Positions 50,425 to 60,489 of a DNA stretch of 64,000 nt are shown piece by piece. The notes beneath the pieces were generated by a model. That model did no database searches. It was not told the origin of the DNA and was given only the letters and a program-made list of their open reading frames with translations. Location of the stretch: NCBI RefSeq assembly GCF_900114915.1, contig NZ_FOUS01000007.1:62001-126000 (forward strand), read 5' to 3'. A program made the translations under genes and the position numbers. Each line of letters opens with the position of its first letter. Positions within the stretch are counted from its first letter, which is position 1. This DNA is from Bradyrhizobium sp. Rc3b (GTDB lineage Bacteria > Pseudomonadota > Alphaproteobacteria > Rhizobiales > Xanthobacteraceae).

Positions 50425-51345
50425 GTGGCGTTTCAGCGGCGTAAACCGGCGGCGAGCGGCGTGAAGGCGCCCTTCCCTGGCTTTATCGAACCGGCCCTGG
50501 CATCCTCCGTCGAGAGAGTGCCGTCCGGGGAGCGGTGGAATCATGAAATCAAGTTCGACGGCTACCGCGTACAGATCCATCTGGCGAACGAAGCCGTGAA
50601 GGTCTTCACCCGCCGAGGTCACGACTGGACCAACCGCTTCAAGAAGGTCGCCGATGACGCCTGGCACATCAAGGCGGGGTCGGCGATCGTGGACGGCGAA
50701 GTCGTGGTCCCCGCCGCGGACGGCACGACGGACTTCTCAGTCCTTCAGAACGAACTGAAGGGCAGGTCGACCAGCATCGTACTGGTCGCCTTCGATCTCT
50801 TGTACCTGAACGGCCGCGACCTCCGGAAGCTACCGCTTTTCCAACGCAAGACTGAACTCATGAAGATCGTCGACGGCACCGAAATCCAGTTCAGCGAAAG
50901 TTTCGAGCTTGAAGGCCGCGACATGTTCGAGCACGCCTGCAGGATCGGACTGGAAGGCGTTGTCTCGAAGATACGCGACAGCGCGTACGCCAGCGGCCGC
51001 GGCAACAACTGGGTCAAGAAGACCTGCGCGCAGCGCGAGACCCTGACGATCGCCGGTTTCGCGCTCGACGAAGGCAAGTGGGATGGCATCTATCTTGGTC
51101 GGCGTAAGGGGGACGACCTGGTCTACGCCGGCAAGGTCGACCACGGCTTCGACAAGTCATCAGCCGACGAACTGCGCAAGCGCCTGGAGCCGCTGGTCCG
51201 TAAAACCCAACCCTACACAAAGCGCATCGCTCACAAAGGCACTTGGGTCGAACCGAAGCTGCTCGCTGAGATCGAGTACCGCGCCAAATCAGCCGAAGGC
51301 AAGGTGCGGCATCCCTTCTTCAAGTGCCTCCGGGAGGACTTATGA
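50425..51345 (+). CDS. ATP-dependent DNA ligase, LigD ligase-domain type
   Basis: A 306-residue ligase with both domains. Adenylation domain: NHEIKFDGYRVQIH (motif I Lys), AIVDGEVVVPA (III), LEGVVSKIRDSAY (IV), NWVKKTC (V). OB-fold domain from about residue 200: GFALDEGKWDGIYLGRR, DDLVYAGKVDHGF and WVEPKLLAEIEY. It would seal nicks or work with Ku in end joining; no ku or LigD polymerase/nuclease gene is here. GTG start with TTGGAG ten bases ahead. A small gene follows with an ATGA overlap. Confidence 0.88.
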   Translation: MAFQRRKPAASGVKAPFPGFIEPALASSVERVPSGERWNHEIKFDGYRVQIHLANEAVKVFTRRGHDWTNRFKKVADDAWHIKAGSAIVDGEVVVPAADGTTDFSVLQNELKGRSTSIVLVAFDLLYLNGRDLRKLPLFQRKTELMKIVDGTEIQFSESFELEGRDMFEHACRIGLEGVVSKIRDSAYASGRGNNWVKKTCAQRETLTIAGFALDEGKWDGIYLGRRKGDDLVYAGKVDHGFDKSSADELRKRLEPLVRKTQPYTKRIAHKGTWVEPKLLAEIEYRAKSAEGKVRHPFFKCLREDL

Positions 51346-51479
51346 CCCGCGTCGGCCCCAAGCTTCGCTCAGAGAAGCGGGTGTTGCTCGCCATGCCGAA
51401 CATCATGGCACGCCACGTCGAGCCGGGCGGCCTCGACGAAAGAGCTACGATCGACGCCTTGCTTACTGTGCTGGATTGA
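51342..51479 (+). CDS. Small gene coupled to the ligase, ended by a probable frameshift
   Basis: Starts inside the ligase stop (ATGA) and encodes a 45-residue helical protein ending ERATIDALLTVLD. An extra T at about 51476-51477 brings the stop; without it the frame would go on as DEEVVEAVRELERTLR to a TAG at 51526, a natural 60-residue protein. Confidence 0.5.
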   Translation: MTRVGPKLRSEKRVLLAMPNIMARHVEPGGLDERATIDALLTVLD

Positions 51480-51528
51480 CGAGGAGGTCGTCGAGGCCGT
51501 GCGTGAACTGGAGCGCACTCTGCGTTAG

Positions 51529-52120
51529 TTGCCTTCTATCGCGAGAATCCGTTTCGTACGGGGACATCAAAGGCGCCCTGGTCACTCGACGCGCCGATCT
51601 ATGACGATGGCGAGGCAACCCTAGCTGACCGCGCAACCGGCGTTATATCGGACGAAGTGCCGATGTAGGGGATGGATGGGGCGCGCGCAATTGAGCGAAT
51701 AGGCCCGCCGGTTTCACGCCGGCGGGCCTCTGTGCTAGCCTGGACGTGCCGGGCCGATCGTGCGGACAGTCGCGGCGCGGGCGCGGGTGCGGAACCTTCT
51801 CGCCCTGGAGGCACCCACCGGTCGCGCGTGAGCTCTGGTCCGGCTCGAAAAGCTCATCCGGCTATCATCGCAAAAGGCACGCCACTCTGGTCATCCGTCC
51901 TTGTAGTTCCCTGAGTTCTGAACATACTTCCGCCTCCTCGACTGCGTTAAAAACGCCAGTACAGTTCTGGGTAGCTGTGTAAAAAAACGACGTGACGTGC
52001 GGCTCCATGCTCACCTTTAGGAGAGTTTCGCAGGCTCAAAAACCATCTGAGTCCCGTTGAATTTTAGCTCGCCCTAGCGCAGATGCGGATCGCTCTCAGG
52101 CGGGTGCCATTGAATTTGAT
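51529..52120. other. Spacer with a terminator
   Basis: Contains the hairpin at 51701-51729 and no supported gene. The final part should carry the promoter of the gene at 52121. Confidence 0.4.
51701..51729 (+). terminator. Terminator hairpin
   Basis: AGGCCCGCCGG and CCGGCGGGCCT form a perfect stem, followed by CTCTGT. It lies 170 bases beyond the ligase unit. Confidence 0.65.
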
Positions 52121-52933
52121 ATGGAGCGCCAAATGGATTCCACGCTGGGCGACAAGCTCGCGGAAGAGCAGATCACAAAAAGCTTGGAGGAGCAGTTTTC
52201 TAAACTGGTCAACCCAGCGCGCGAAGAGGAAGTCGGTCCGTTGGCCCCGCCGACCAGGAGGAAGATATCTCGCGCCACGCCAGCAACGATTCATCGCTCG
52301 GCGGGTTGGCGCTACGTGGTTTGCGGTTCTCTATTGGCAGCATCCATCGGTGCGGCTGCCTGGCGGTGGTCACCCTCCGTTGATAAGGCGATGGTGCCCC
52401 CCTCAGAACCAGCACCTTTGACACAGGCCGCGCAGCACGCCGCCGCGCCGACTGCAGTTGCCCTGTCTTCCGAACTTGCGCGGCAGCTCCAACCGATGGT
52501 GCGCGATTTCGCTGTCTTGAGGCAAACGGTCGAACAACTCGAGGTGAGACAAGAACAATTGGTGCGCGACAATGAAAATCTCGTAAGCCAGATCAAGGCG
52601 AGCCGGGAAGAAATGGTGCGTAACAACACTACCATCGACCAGATCAAGGCGACCCAGATTCAGATGGCGCGCGACAGCCAAACGCTCACCGAGGGGCTCA
52701 ACGCAAGCCAGGAACAACTCGCCCACGTCATCGCCAACGCCTCAGAGCCAAATGTGATGCATGAAGAGCCAAAAATGAGCCCCGAAGAGCCAAAGGCGAC
52801 GTCCAAAATACCACTGCCCCGGACGCGGCAGTCGGCCAATGTCGCCCAGACGCAAAAGCCGGCGCCAATCCCCGCGCTGCCGCAAGTCAAAAAACCGCAA
52901 ACATCATCGGCCTGGCCCTGGTCGATGCGCTAA
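52121..52933 (+). CDS. Membrane-anchored coiled-coil protein (270 aa)
   Basis: A cytoplasmic N-terminus (~65 residues) precedes one membrane helix (YVVCGSLLAASIGAAAW), then a long coiled coil with repeating QLEVRQEQLVRDNENLVSQI-type heptads and a Pro/Lys-rich tail. Such proteins are common in Bradyrhizobium and may scaffold envelope complexes. No enzyme motif. The ATG at 52133 (MDSTLGD) is an alternative start. Confidence 0.65.
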   Translation: MERQMDSTLGDKLAEEQITKSLEEQFSKLVNPAREEEVGPLAPPTRRKISRATPATIHRSAGWRYVVCGSLLAASIGAAAWRWSPSVDKAMVPPSEPAPLTQAAQHAAAPTAVALSSELARQLQPMVRDFAVLRQTVEQLEVRQEQLVRDNENLVSQIKASREEMVRNNTTIDQIKATQIQMARDSQTLTEGLNASQEQLAHVIANASEPNVMHEEPKMSPEEPKATSKIPLPRTRQSANVAQTQKPAPIPALPQVKKPQTSSAWPWSMR

Positions 52934-52948
52934 CGCGATCGGAACCGG

Positions 52949-53281
52949 TCAACCGGGCCCGGCGAGTGCCCGAGACCCCTCTACATAGCTTGCTCGATCT
53001 GCTCGGCGGGGGTGAGCGGGGGGCGATGTTTGCAGATCCTCGCGCAGGCCCTTGAAGCCGGCGGCTCGAAATTGATCGGGCACGATCTCGCCTTCGAAAG
53101 GCGCCATGATGATCCCGTCCGGCCGGCGAGCCGGTAGCTGCTCGAGGTTTGTCTTACGGAGATGCAAAGGCAGAGCGCCCACGTCGTCACCGCCCATCGC
53201 AAGAATGTCGAAGGCGTAAAGCTGAGCTTCGTGATCATGCTTGCGGCTGTGCAGCGCGTTGAAGTCGGAGAGCCCGTCCAT
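52949..53281 (-). pseudogene. Fragment of an ATP-dependent DNA ligase gene
   Basis: The readable part SDFNALHSRKHDHEAQLYAF, then DILAMGGDD and RKTNLEQLPARRPDG, is clearly related to the middle of the ligase at 27444-28061 but lacks motif I, motif III and motif IV; after FRAAG the sequence is unrelated. A remnant of a third ligase copy. Confidence 0.75.
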
Positions 53282-53647
53282 CCAGGATCATAGCCTCCCG
53301 ATCGATCCGCTTTGCTTCGCCGATAGTCTGATTATGGCTCAACGATAACCAACCAGCGCCACTCTACACTACGCTATGGTGGCAAGCATCGAATTACCCC
53401 GCCGTGGGCGAGGTTCCTATTAGACCGTTGCTCCTAGGATTATTTCGGCGGTTGCAGCCCTGTCGAGCGAGCGACCTTGGGCGATGGGACCACGATGTAT
53501 TCTGTCGACAAGACATTTCATCGGGGAGTGATCCTCGAATTGTCCAGATTGATTGCGGCCAAGTTCGTCCCCTCCTGCGGGGCGCTTTGGCGCGCTGGAA
53601 CGTTTGGTGCCGCGGCGCGTCCTTGAGACATCTTGCTGGGTCGACCG
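53282..53647. other. Gene-free stretch
   Basis: Nothing supported is seen; a plus-strand frame from 53404 has no ribosome site and runs through the small membrane gene and repeat copy 2. Confidence 0.4.
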
Positions 53648-53806
53648 ATGGACACAGTAGCTGCCTATGCGATCTCGGCCTTTATCGTCGGCTTTGGCAT
53701 CGGGATCTTCATTGCCGGCCTAAACTCTGGCGCGCCGGCTTTGTGGGCCTGCGTCGCCCTGATACCCGTCGCGATCGGGCTGCTGAGTGCTTTCGGTCCC
53801 AAATAA
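53648..53806 (+). CDS. Small membrane protein (52 aa)
   Basis: Two hydrophobic helices (YAISAFIVGFGIGIFIAG and LWACVALIPVAIGLLSA) with a short turn. Weak ribosome site. The dispersed repeat starts 13 bases after the stop, possibly serving as its terminator. Confidence 0.45.
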   Translation: MDTVAAYAISAFIVGFGIGIFIAGLNSGAPALWACVALIPVAIGLLSAFGPK

Positions 53807-53819
53807 CAAATCCATCTCG

Positions 53820-53935
53820 AAAAAACGGCCCCAGCCGTCTTGGCAGCGACTGGGACCGTTGGGACTACTCCGGGCCACGGGGGCATGGAGCCGGAGCACA
53901 GCACCAATCCAGTCGCTTGCCGGTAGTTCCTAGGA
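53820..53935. repeat. Dispersed intergenic repeat, copy 2
   Basis: Near-identical in order and length to 25662-25780: A-run, ACGGCCCCAGC hairpin arm, GGGACCGTTGGGACTACTCC, then GGCATGGAGCCGGAGCACAG and CCGGTAGTTCCTAGG. One base in the second hairpin arm differs (GGGACC for GGGGCC), weakening this stem. Confidence 0.75.
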
Positions 53936-54301
53936 TGAACTGCCGCCCAACTCAGGCGGCCTTACTTCTACGTGTTGCGCTTATAAATACACGCCTGGGG
54001 AACAAATGCTGACCTATTTAATTTCCACGGGTGTTCTTACCCGGAGAACTACGGACGCAACCCTAAAGCGATTTATAAGGTTGTGCGGTTGTGTTTTAGC
54101 GAACAAGTCGGGAAAATTGACCACGGCCAAGCACTGAACACCACGTGAACGCCCGCCAATCACTCCGGGACTTTTTCCGGAACTCTGCGCCACCAATCCG
54201 GGGTTTCTGCCCAGTTTTGAGCGGCTTTCGTTCCGGGGGAGCGATGCCGGCAACCCAAAAAACCACAGACAATTCAATGGTTTTGTTGCCCTAGACAGGG
54301 G
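53936..54301. other. Stretch next to the comEC break
   Basis: No gene is supported. It is visibly more AT-rich than its surroundings (for example 54013-54110) and adjoins the truncated comEC, so it is probably the end of the inserted or rearranged segment. No terminal inverted repeat or recombinase gene could be identified by eye. Confidence 0.4.
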
Positions 54302-55543
54302 TTAAGACACTGACGCATTCCGGCTCTGAAAACTCGGATGCACCAGCGCCTCCGGTGCGACTGCGAGCACGATCAGTGCCGCCACTGCGAGCGTGCGGAA
54401 GGTGATGGCGCGGCGATCGACCATCACTGCGATCAGCACCACCGCCGTCATGAAGAACGATCTCTGCGTCGCGACCTCCGCGCCCGACAGCAGCAGATAA
54501 AACGCAGCCGCGACCAGCGCTGCGGCCGCCGACCATTTCTTGATGGCAAAGCCGGCCGCAAGTCCCGGGATCAAGGCCAGCAATGCGCGCACCGCGAAGA
54601 AGACCACGCCGGCGACGACCGCCATGTGATAGCCGGAGATCGAGAGCACGTGCCCGAGCCCCGAGATGAACATCGCGTCGTTGACCGGCGTGGAAATCGC
54701 ATCGCGCCGCCCGGTGAGTAGCGCTGTCGCGATCGCGCGGTTATCGCCCTCGAGCGTGGCCCGGATGCGCGCATCGATCGTATCGCGCAGGCCTTGCATG
54801 AAGGCGGCATAGCGCAGCCGCAGGCCACCGGCATCGGGCGGGATTGAAGCCGTGATCGCGCCCATCACGAAGCCGGAAGCGCCGATGCCCTGAAAGAACA
54901 TGTCGCGCGAGAAATCGTAGCTGCCGGGGCGCACCGGCGAGAGCGGCGGCATCAGCCGCGCCTTGAGCTGCACGAAGCTACCGACCTCGGGCGCAGTGCC
55001 CTTGCGCACCGACAGGCGGACCCGTTCCAGCTTGACCTCGCTGCGCTGCGCCTCCATCGCGGTGACGCGCAGCACGAAACGATCGGTGCGCTCGCGGATA
55101 TCGCGGGCCTCGACGAAACCCGACAGCGACACCGAATAGAGCGGCTTGGCCAGCACGGGATGGGCGATGCGCGCCGTCTTCCAGGTCGCCACGGCAAAGC
55201 CGGAAGCGACCGCCGCAATCATGATCGCAGGCGCAAAGAGCCGGCTCCGCCGCAACAGGATCGCGCCAAACGTGAGCGCGATCGCCGTCGCGGCAACGAC
55301 CCACAGCACTGGCTCATGATCGGCGGCAAAATAAAGGGCGATACCGCCGCCAAAGGCGACCGGCACCCACGGCAACAGTCGCCCCGCGCCGGCCTCGGCG
55401 CGGGCCCATTCACGCAGCGTCTCGACGATTGCCGGCCAGGCTCCAAAGCCCGCGGGGGCAAAGCCGCCAGCCGGTGCAGCACGGCCGACCGGCCACGTCC
55501 CGGCAACTCCCTGGGAGCGTATTGGCCGGCCCGGCTCCGCCAT
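54302..55543 (-). pseudogene. comEC: comEC/rec2, truncated
   Basis: The first 400 or so residues of the DNA-uptake channel ComEC: an N-terminal membrane pair, an OB-fold-like DUF4131 domain (LYSVSLSGFVEARDIRERTD, VRPGSYDFSRDMFFQG) and the start of the competence domain with FISGLGHVLSISGYHMAVVA and LAVAPEALVHPSFQ. The canonical protein continues with MSFAA... for several hundred more residues; here unrelated sequence gives a stop 8 codons later. The protein cannot form a full channel, so the gene is inactive. Confidence 0.88.
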
Positions 55544-55638
55544 ATCCCTGCACCTAACGCGACGCGACTGGCACAGAGGCTACCGGAACGTGCGACCGCG
55601 CGAATAGCGGTACAGATCGGGAACGCAAGAAGGCGCCC

Positions 55639-55872
55639 CTACTTTTCCTCTTCCATGGTCACGGCGACCGACGCCTTGGCAGAGAGCCGCACCTTGTTAC
55701 CCTCGACATCGGCAACGAGACCCTTGTCGATGAAATGATGATGGCCCTTGTGGCTACCCTCACCGCTGTCCTTCTTGGTCAACTTGATGCGATTGCCTTC
55801 GACGCGATCGACCGTGCCGACGTGGACGCCGTCGGCGCCGATGACTTCCATATGCTCTGCGATGTTCTGCAT
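55639..55872 (-). CDS. DUF2171-domain protein
   Basis: A 77-residue beta-rich protein: HMEVIGADGVHVGTVDRVEG, RIKLTKKDSGEG, HHHFIDKGLVADVEGNKVRL, the DUF2171/PRC-like small barrel. AAGGAACC precedes the ATG at 55872. Found widely in Rhizobiales; function unknown, perhaps stress related. Confidence 0.82.
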   Translation of the reverse strand: MQNIAEHMEVIGADGVHVGTVDRVEGNRIKLTKKDSGEGSHKGHHHFIDKGLVADVEGNKVRLSAKASVAVTMEEEK

Positions 55873-56259
55873 GGTGGGTTCCTTTTCCGGCTCCCTCACA
55901 ACGCCTGAGACGCCTTTCCGTTCGCTGATTACCAGACGTCGCGGACAATTCGAGTCCTTGCGATCTCTGTCGCAAAAACGCCCCGTGTCAGATCGATTGA
56001 GCCGAAAGTCTCATAAGTTGGCAGCCCGTGGTGGGATTACACTACGGTTCCCCGCCTCCCTGACAGACGGGCAGGCAGTGGTGGCTCGCGGCTCTAAGAC
56101 CGCCGGAGCTCTTCTCAGGTGGCGCCAAACGCGCCTGAGGTCAGACGTTGCCGACGCAACTCTTTGAATTGGCGCCTGCAACGCCGCGCATCACGCTCTC
56201 CGCGAGAAGATCGACGCTGAATCAAGCGAGGAGGCGTTTTGAAACCATAGGAGGCGCAC

Positions 56260-57582
56260 ATGCAGGTACCGAGCGATTTTCGCCGCGTGATCATCGCTGC
56301 GTCGGTAGGAAACATCATCGAATGGTATGATTTCTATATCTTTGGCAGCCTGGCCGCAGTTCTATCGGTCAAGTTCTTTGAGCAGTCGCACCCCATCGCC
56401 GCCCTGCTCAGCACGATCGCGCTGTTCACGGCAGGATTTCTGATCCGTCCGGTGGGAGCATTCCTGTTCGGATGGATGGGTGACCGGGTCGGCCGCAAAT
56501 ATACGTTTCTCGTCACGCTCAGCGGAATGGGACTGGGCACGGGAGCGATCGGATTGATCCCAACCTACCAGTCGATCGGGCTGACGGCTGCGATCCTTCT
56601 CTTCGGCTTGCGCATGATCCAGGGGCTGTGCCTGGGCGGCGAATATGGTGGCGCCATCACCTATGTTGCCGAGCATGTGCCTGACGACAAGCGCGGCTAC
56701 TACACCGGCTGGCTACAGACCTCTCCGACTCTCGGGATCGTGGTATCGCTGGCAGTCATCATCCTGACCCGAACCTATGCCGGCAATCAGGCCTTCGATG
56801 AATGGGCGTGGCGCATTCCGTTCCTGGTGTCCTTCCTGCTGGTGGCCATCGCGATTTATATTCGCCTCCAGCTCCAGGAGACGCCGATCTTCCAGGAGAT
56901 CAAAGCCCGCGGACAGATGACGAGGAATCCGTGGAAGGAGGCCTTCCTCAGTTCGAACATCAAATACATCGGGATCGCCATCGTGGTCCTGATCGGACAG
57001 GGCGTGGTCTGGTACAGTGGTCAATTCTGGGCGCTATACTTTCTGCAGCAGGTCTCCAAGGTGGACCCGCTGACCTCGGCCTACATCGTGGGAGCAGCAT
57101 TGCTCATTGCAACGCCGAGCCTGATTTTCTTTGGCTGGCTGTCGGATCAGATCGGCCGCAAGCCGGTGATCCTCGGAGGCATGCTGCTCGCCGCGATCAC
57201 GTACTATCCGCTGTATCTGTGGCTGGGATCGGTCACGCAGCCCGGAAACATCAACTATCCGACCGCTATCTTCATCATCTTCATCCTCGTTTGCTACGTC
57301 GGGATGGTGTACGGCCCGGTCGGCGCATTTCTGGCAGAATTCTTCCCCGCCAGGATCAGGTACACATCGGTCTCCGTGCCGTACCACATCGGCAACGGCT
57401 GGGGTGGCGGATTGGTGCCGTTCATCACCTCGGCGGCATTCGCCGCGACCGGCAGCATCGGCTACGCACTGATCTACCCGATCGTGGTCCCCGCGGTATG
57501 CTTCGTGCTCGCTGTCTTCCTGATGCCGGAGACGCGCAAGATCAGCATCTGGCAACCGATCGAGCCCAGAGCCGCATTGTGA
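56260..57582 (+). CDS. MHS-family MFS transporter
   Basis: A 440-residue 12-helix transporter. Family signatures: ASVGNIIEWYDFYIFGSLA at the start, GWMGDRVGRKYTF (loop 2-3 motif), LGGEYGGAITYVAEHVP and a second GWLSDQIGRKPVI. The metabolite:H+ symporter branch takes up organic acids, proline/betaine or shikimate-type substrates; the substrate here cannot be fixed. AGGAGG precedes the ATG. It stands alone. Confidence 0.9.
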   Translation: MQVPSDFRRVIIAASVGNIIEWYDFYIFGSLAAVLSVKFFEQSHPIAALLSTIALFTAGFLIRPVGAFLFGWMGDRVGRKYTFLVTLSGMGLGTGAIGLIPTYQSIGLTAAILLFGLRMIQGLCLGGEYGGAITYVAEHVPDDKRGYYTGWLQTSPTLGIVVSLAVIILTRTYAGNQAFDEWAWRIPFLVSFLLVAIAIYIRLQLQETPIFQEIKARGQMTRNPWKEAFLSSNIKYIGIAIVVLIGQGVVWYSGQFWALYFLQQVSKVDPLTSAYIVGAALLIATPSLIFFGWLSDQIGRKPVILGGMLLAAITYYPLYLWLGSVTQPGNINYPTAIFIIFILVCYVGMVYGPVGAFLAEFFPARIRYTSVSVPYHIGNGWGGGLVPFITSAAFAATGSIGYALIYPIVVPAVCFVLAVFLMPETRKISIWQPIEPRAAL

Positions 57583-57717
57583 TGGCTTGTGATGGGATGA
57601 CCTGGTGCAGGACCGCGAGGCCCTGCACCGCACATTTCCTTCGGAATGCCGGAGCCAAATCCCCCCTCTCCGACCGTCATTGGATAGAGGTCGGCGAAGT
57701 TCGGCTAACCGCTCTTG

Positions 57718-58080
57718 TCAGCCGGCTGGATGATGCCAGCGATCGTGCCACCAGGCGGTGAAGTCACGATCGGTCATCAGTTCCCAGCCGCCGAGCAAGA
57801 TCACCAATATGCCCGACAATACGCTGCTCACCGTGGCTGACGCTGACTCATAGCCAATGGTCCAAGGCGCCAGCACAAGAGCCAGACCCAGCAGCATTTC
57901 TCCCCACTCTTCCAGATATGACGGGATGACAAACGCTTCTACGGCAAAGAGCACGACGCCGAGCCCGAGCGCGATGGTGATCCAGACAGCCGCTCCGGAC
58001 AAGCCCAGGATGAAGGACGACAGGACCAGCCATACGCCGACCAACAGGCTGGCAGCATCTTGCCAATGTTGGATGCGCAT
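57718..58080 (-). CDS. SPW-repeat membrane protein
   Basis: A 120-residue protein with the SPW pattern: HWQDAASLLVGVWLVLSSFI, then LGLALVLAPWTIGYESASAT and WELMTDRDF, two similar membrane hairpins. GGAGG precedes the ATG at 58080. Its function is unknown; frequent in Bradyrhizobium. Confidence 0.85.
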   Translation of the reverse strand: MRIQHWQDAASLLVGVWLVLSSFILGLSGAAVWITIALGLGVVLFAVEAFVIPSYLEEWGEMLLGLALVLAPWTIGYESASATVSSVLSGILVILLGGWELMTDRDFTAWWHDRWHHPAG

Positions 58081-58251
58081 AATGCTCACCTCCCCTCTTC
58101 CAATTAGATGGGGCGCACCGATGAAAATGCATCCATCCAACCTGCGTTATGTTGCCGCTGCGCTGATCCGGGGCGCCAATCCTGACACGTATGTCGCTGG
58201 AAAGGGCCCCAGCAACCGCCTTGCGTCAGGACGCAGGACGTTCCGCTGCCG

Positions 58252-58638
58252 CTAGATCAGCGATGTCCGCGACGAGGCGTGGTGATTGACGATCTTCCAA
58301 CCGCCGTCCTCGCGGACGATCACCCAGCTCATCTTGACGATGAGATCGTCCCGCTCGCCCGCGAGATCGAACGTGATGGTCGCGGCCATGTTGATCAGAT
58401 CAGGGCCGGCCTGCGCTGCGTTCACATCGGAAAACACAGCGCTTGGCTTGCGCCAGCGCGGCAGGCCGTTGAAATAATCGGCAACGCCGTCCCTGCCCCG
58501 ATAGAGTCTTGGGTTGGAGCCGAAGAAGAACGCGCTCTTCGAATAGAGCGATGACAGCGCGGCCGCATCGAGAGTCGCGAAGCCGGCGCACCATTTCGCG
58601 ATGATGGCGGAAACGATGGCGTCGGCTTCGCTGCTCAT
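58252..58638 (-). CDS. SnoaL/NTF2-like protein (SgcJ/EcaC type)
   Basis: A 128-residue cone-shaped fold: IIAKWCAGFATLDAAALSSL, YSKSAFFFGSNPRLYRGRDG, VADYFNGLPRWRKPSAVFSD and a final KMSWVIVREDGGWKIVNHHA strand pair. Such proteins bind or turn over small ligands; the ligand is unknown. It follows glnS by 8 bases on the same strand, so they may be co-transcribed. Confidence 0.82.
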   Translation of the reverse strand: MSSEADAIVSAIIAKWCAGFATLDAAALSSLYSKSAFFFGSNPRLYRGRDGVADYFNGLPRWRKPSAVFSDVNAAQAGPDLINMAATITFDLAGERDDLIVKMSWVIVREDGGWKIVNHHASSRTSLI

Positions 58639-58645
58639 GTGCGCC

Positions 58646-60322
<1,677 letters not shown>

Positions 60323-60489
60323 TACGAAAATCCTGTCGGGAAATCAGCGGTTCTTCTGCCAAATTCGGGAGGCTGAGCCAAGAGCTTAAGCAAGGCACCA
60401 AGCAGGGCCTGGCAGGTCCGCCAGCGGGCTTTGTTTATGTCCCGTTCCTGCTATACACCACCGCCTCCAAAGCATAGGCCCTGCCAAGA

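Noticed and set aside
53404..54012. 202-codon plus-strand frame over the right repeat copy
   Set aside because: It runs through the repeat and across the small membrane gene in another frame, with no ribosome site.
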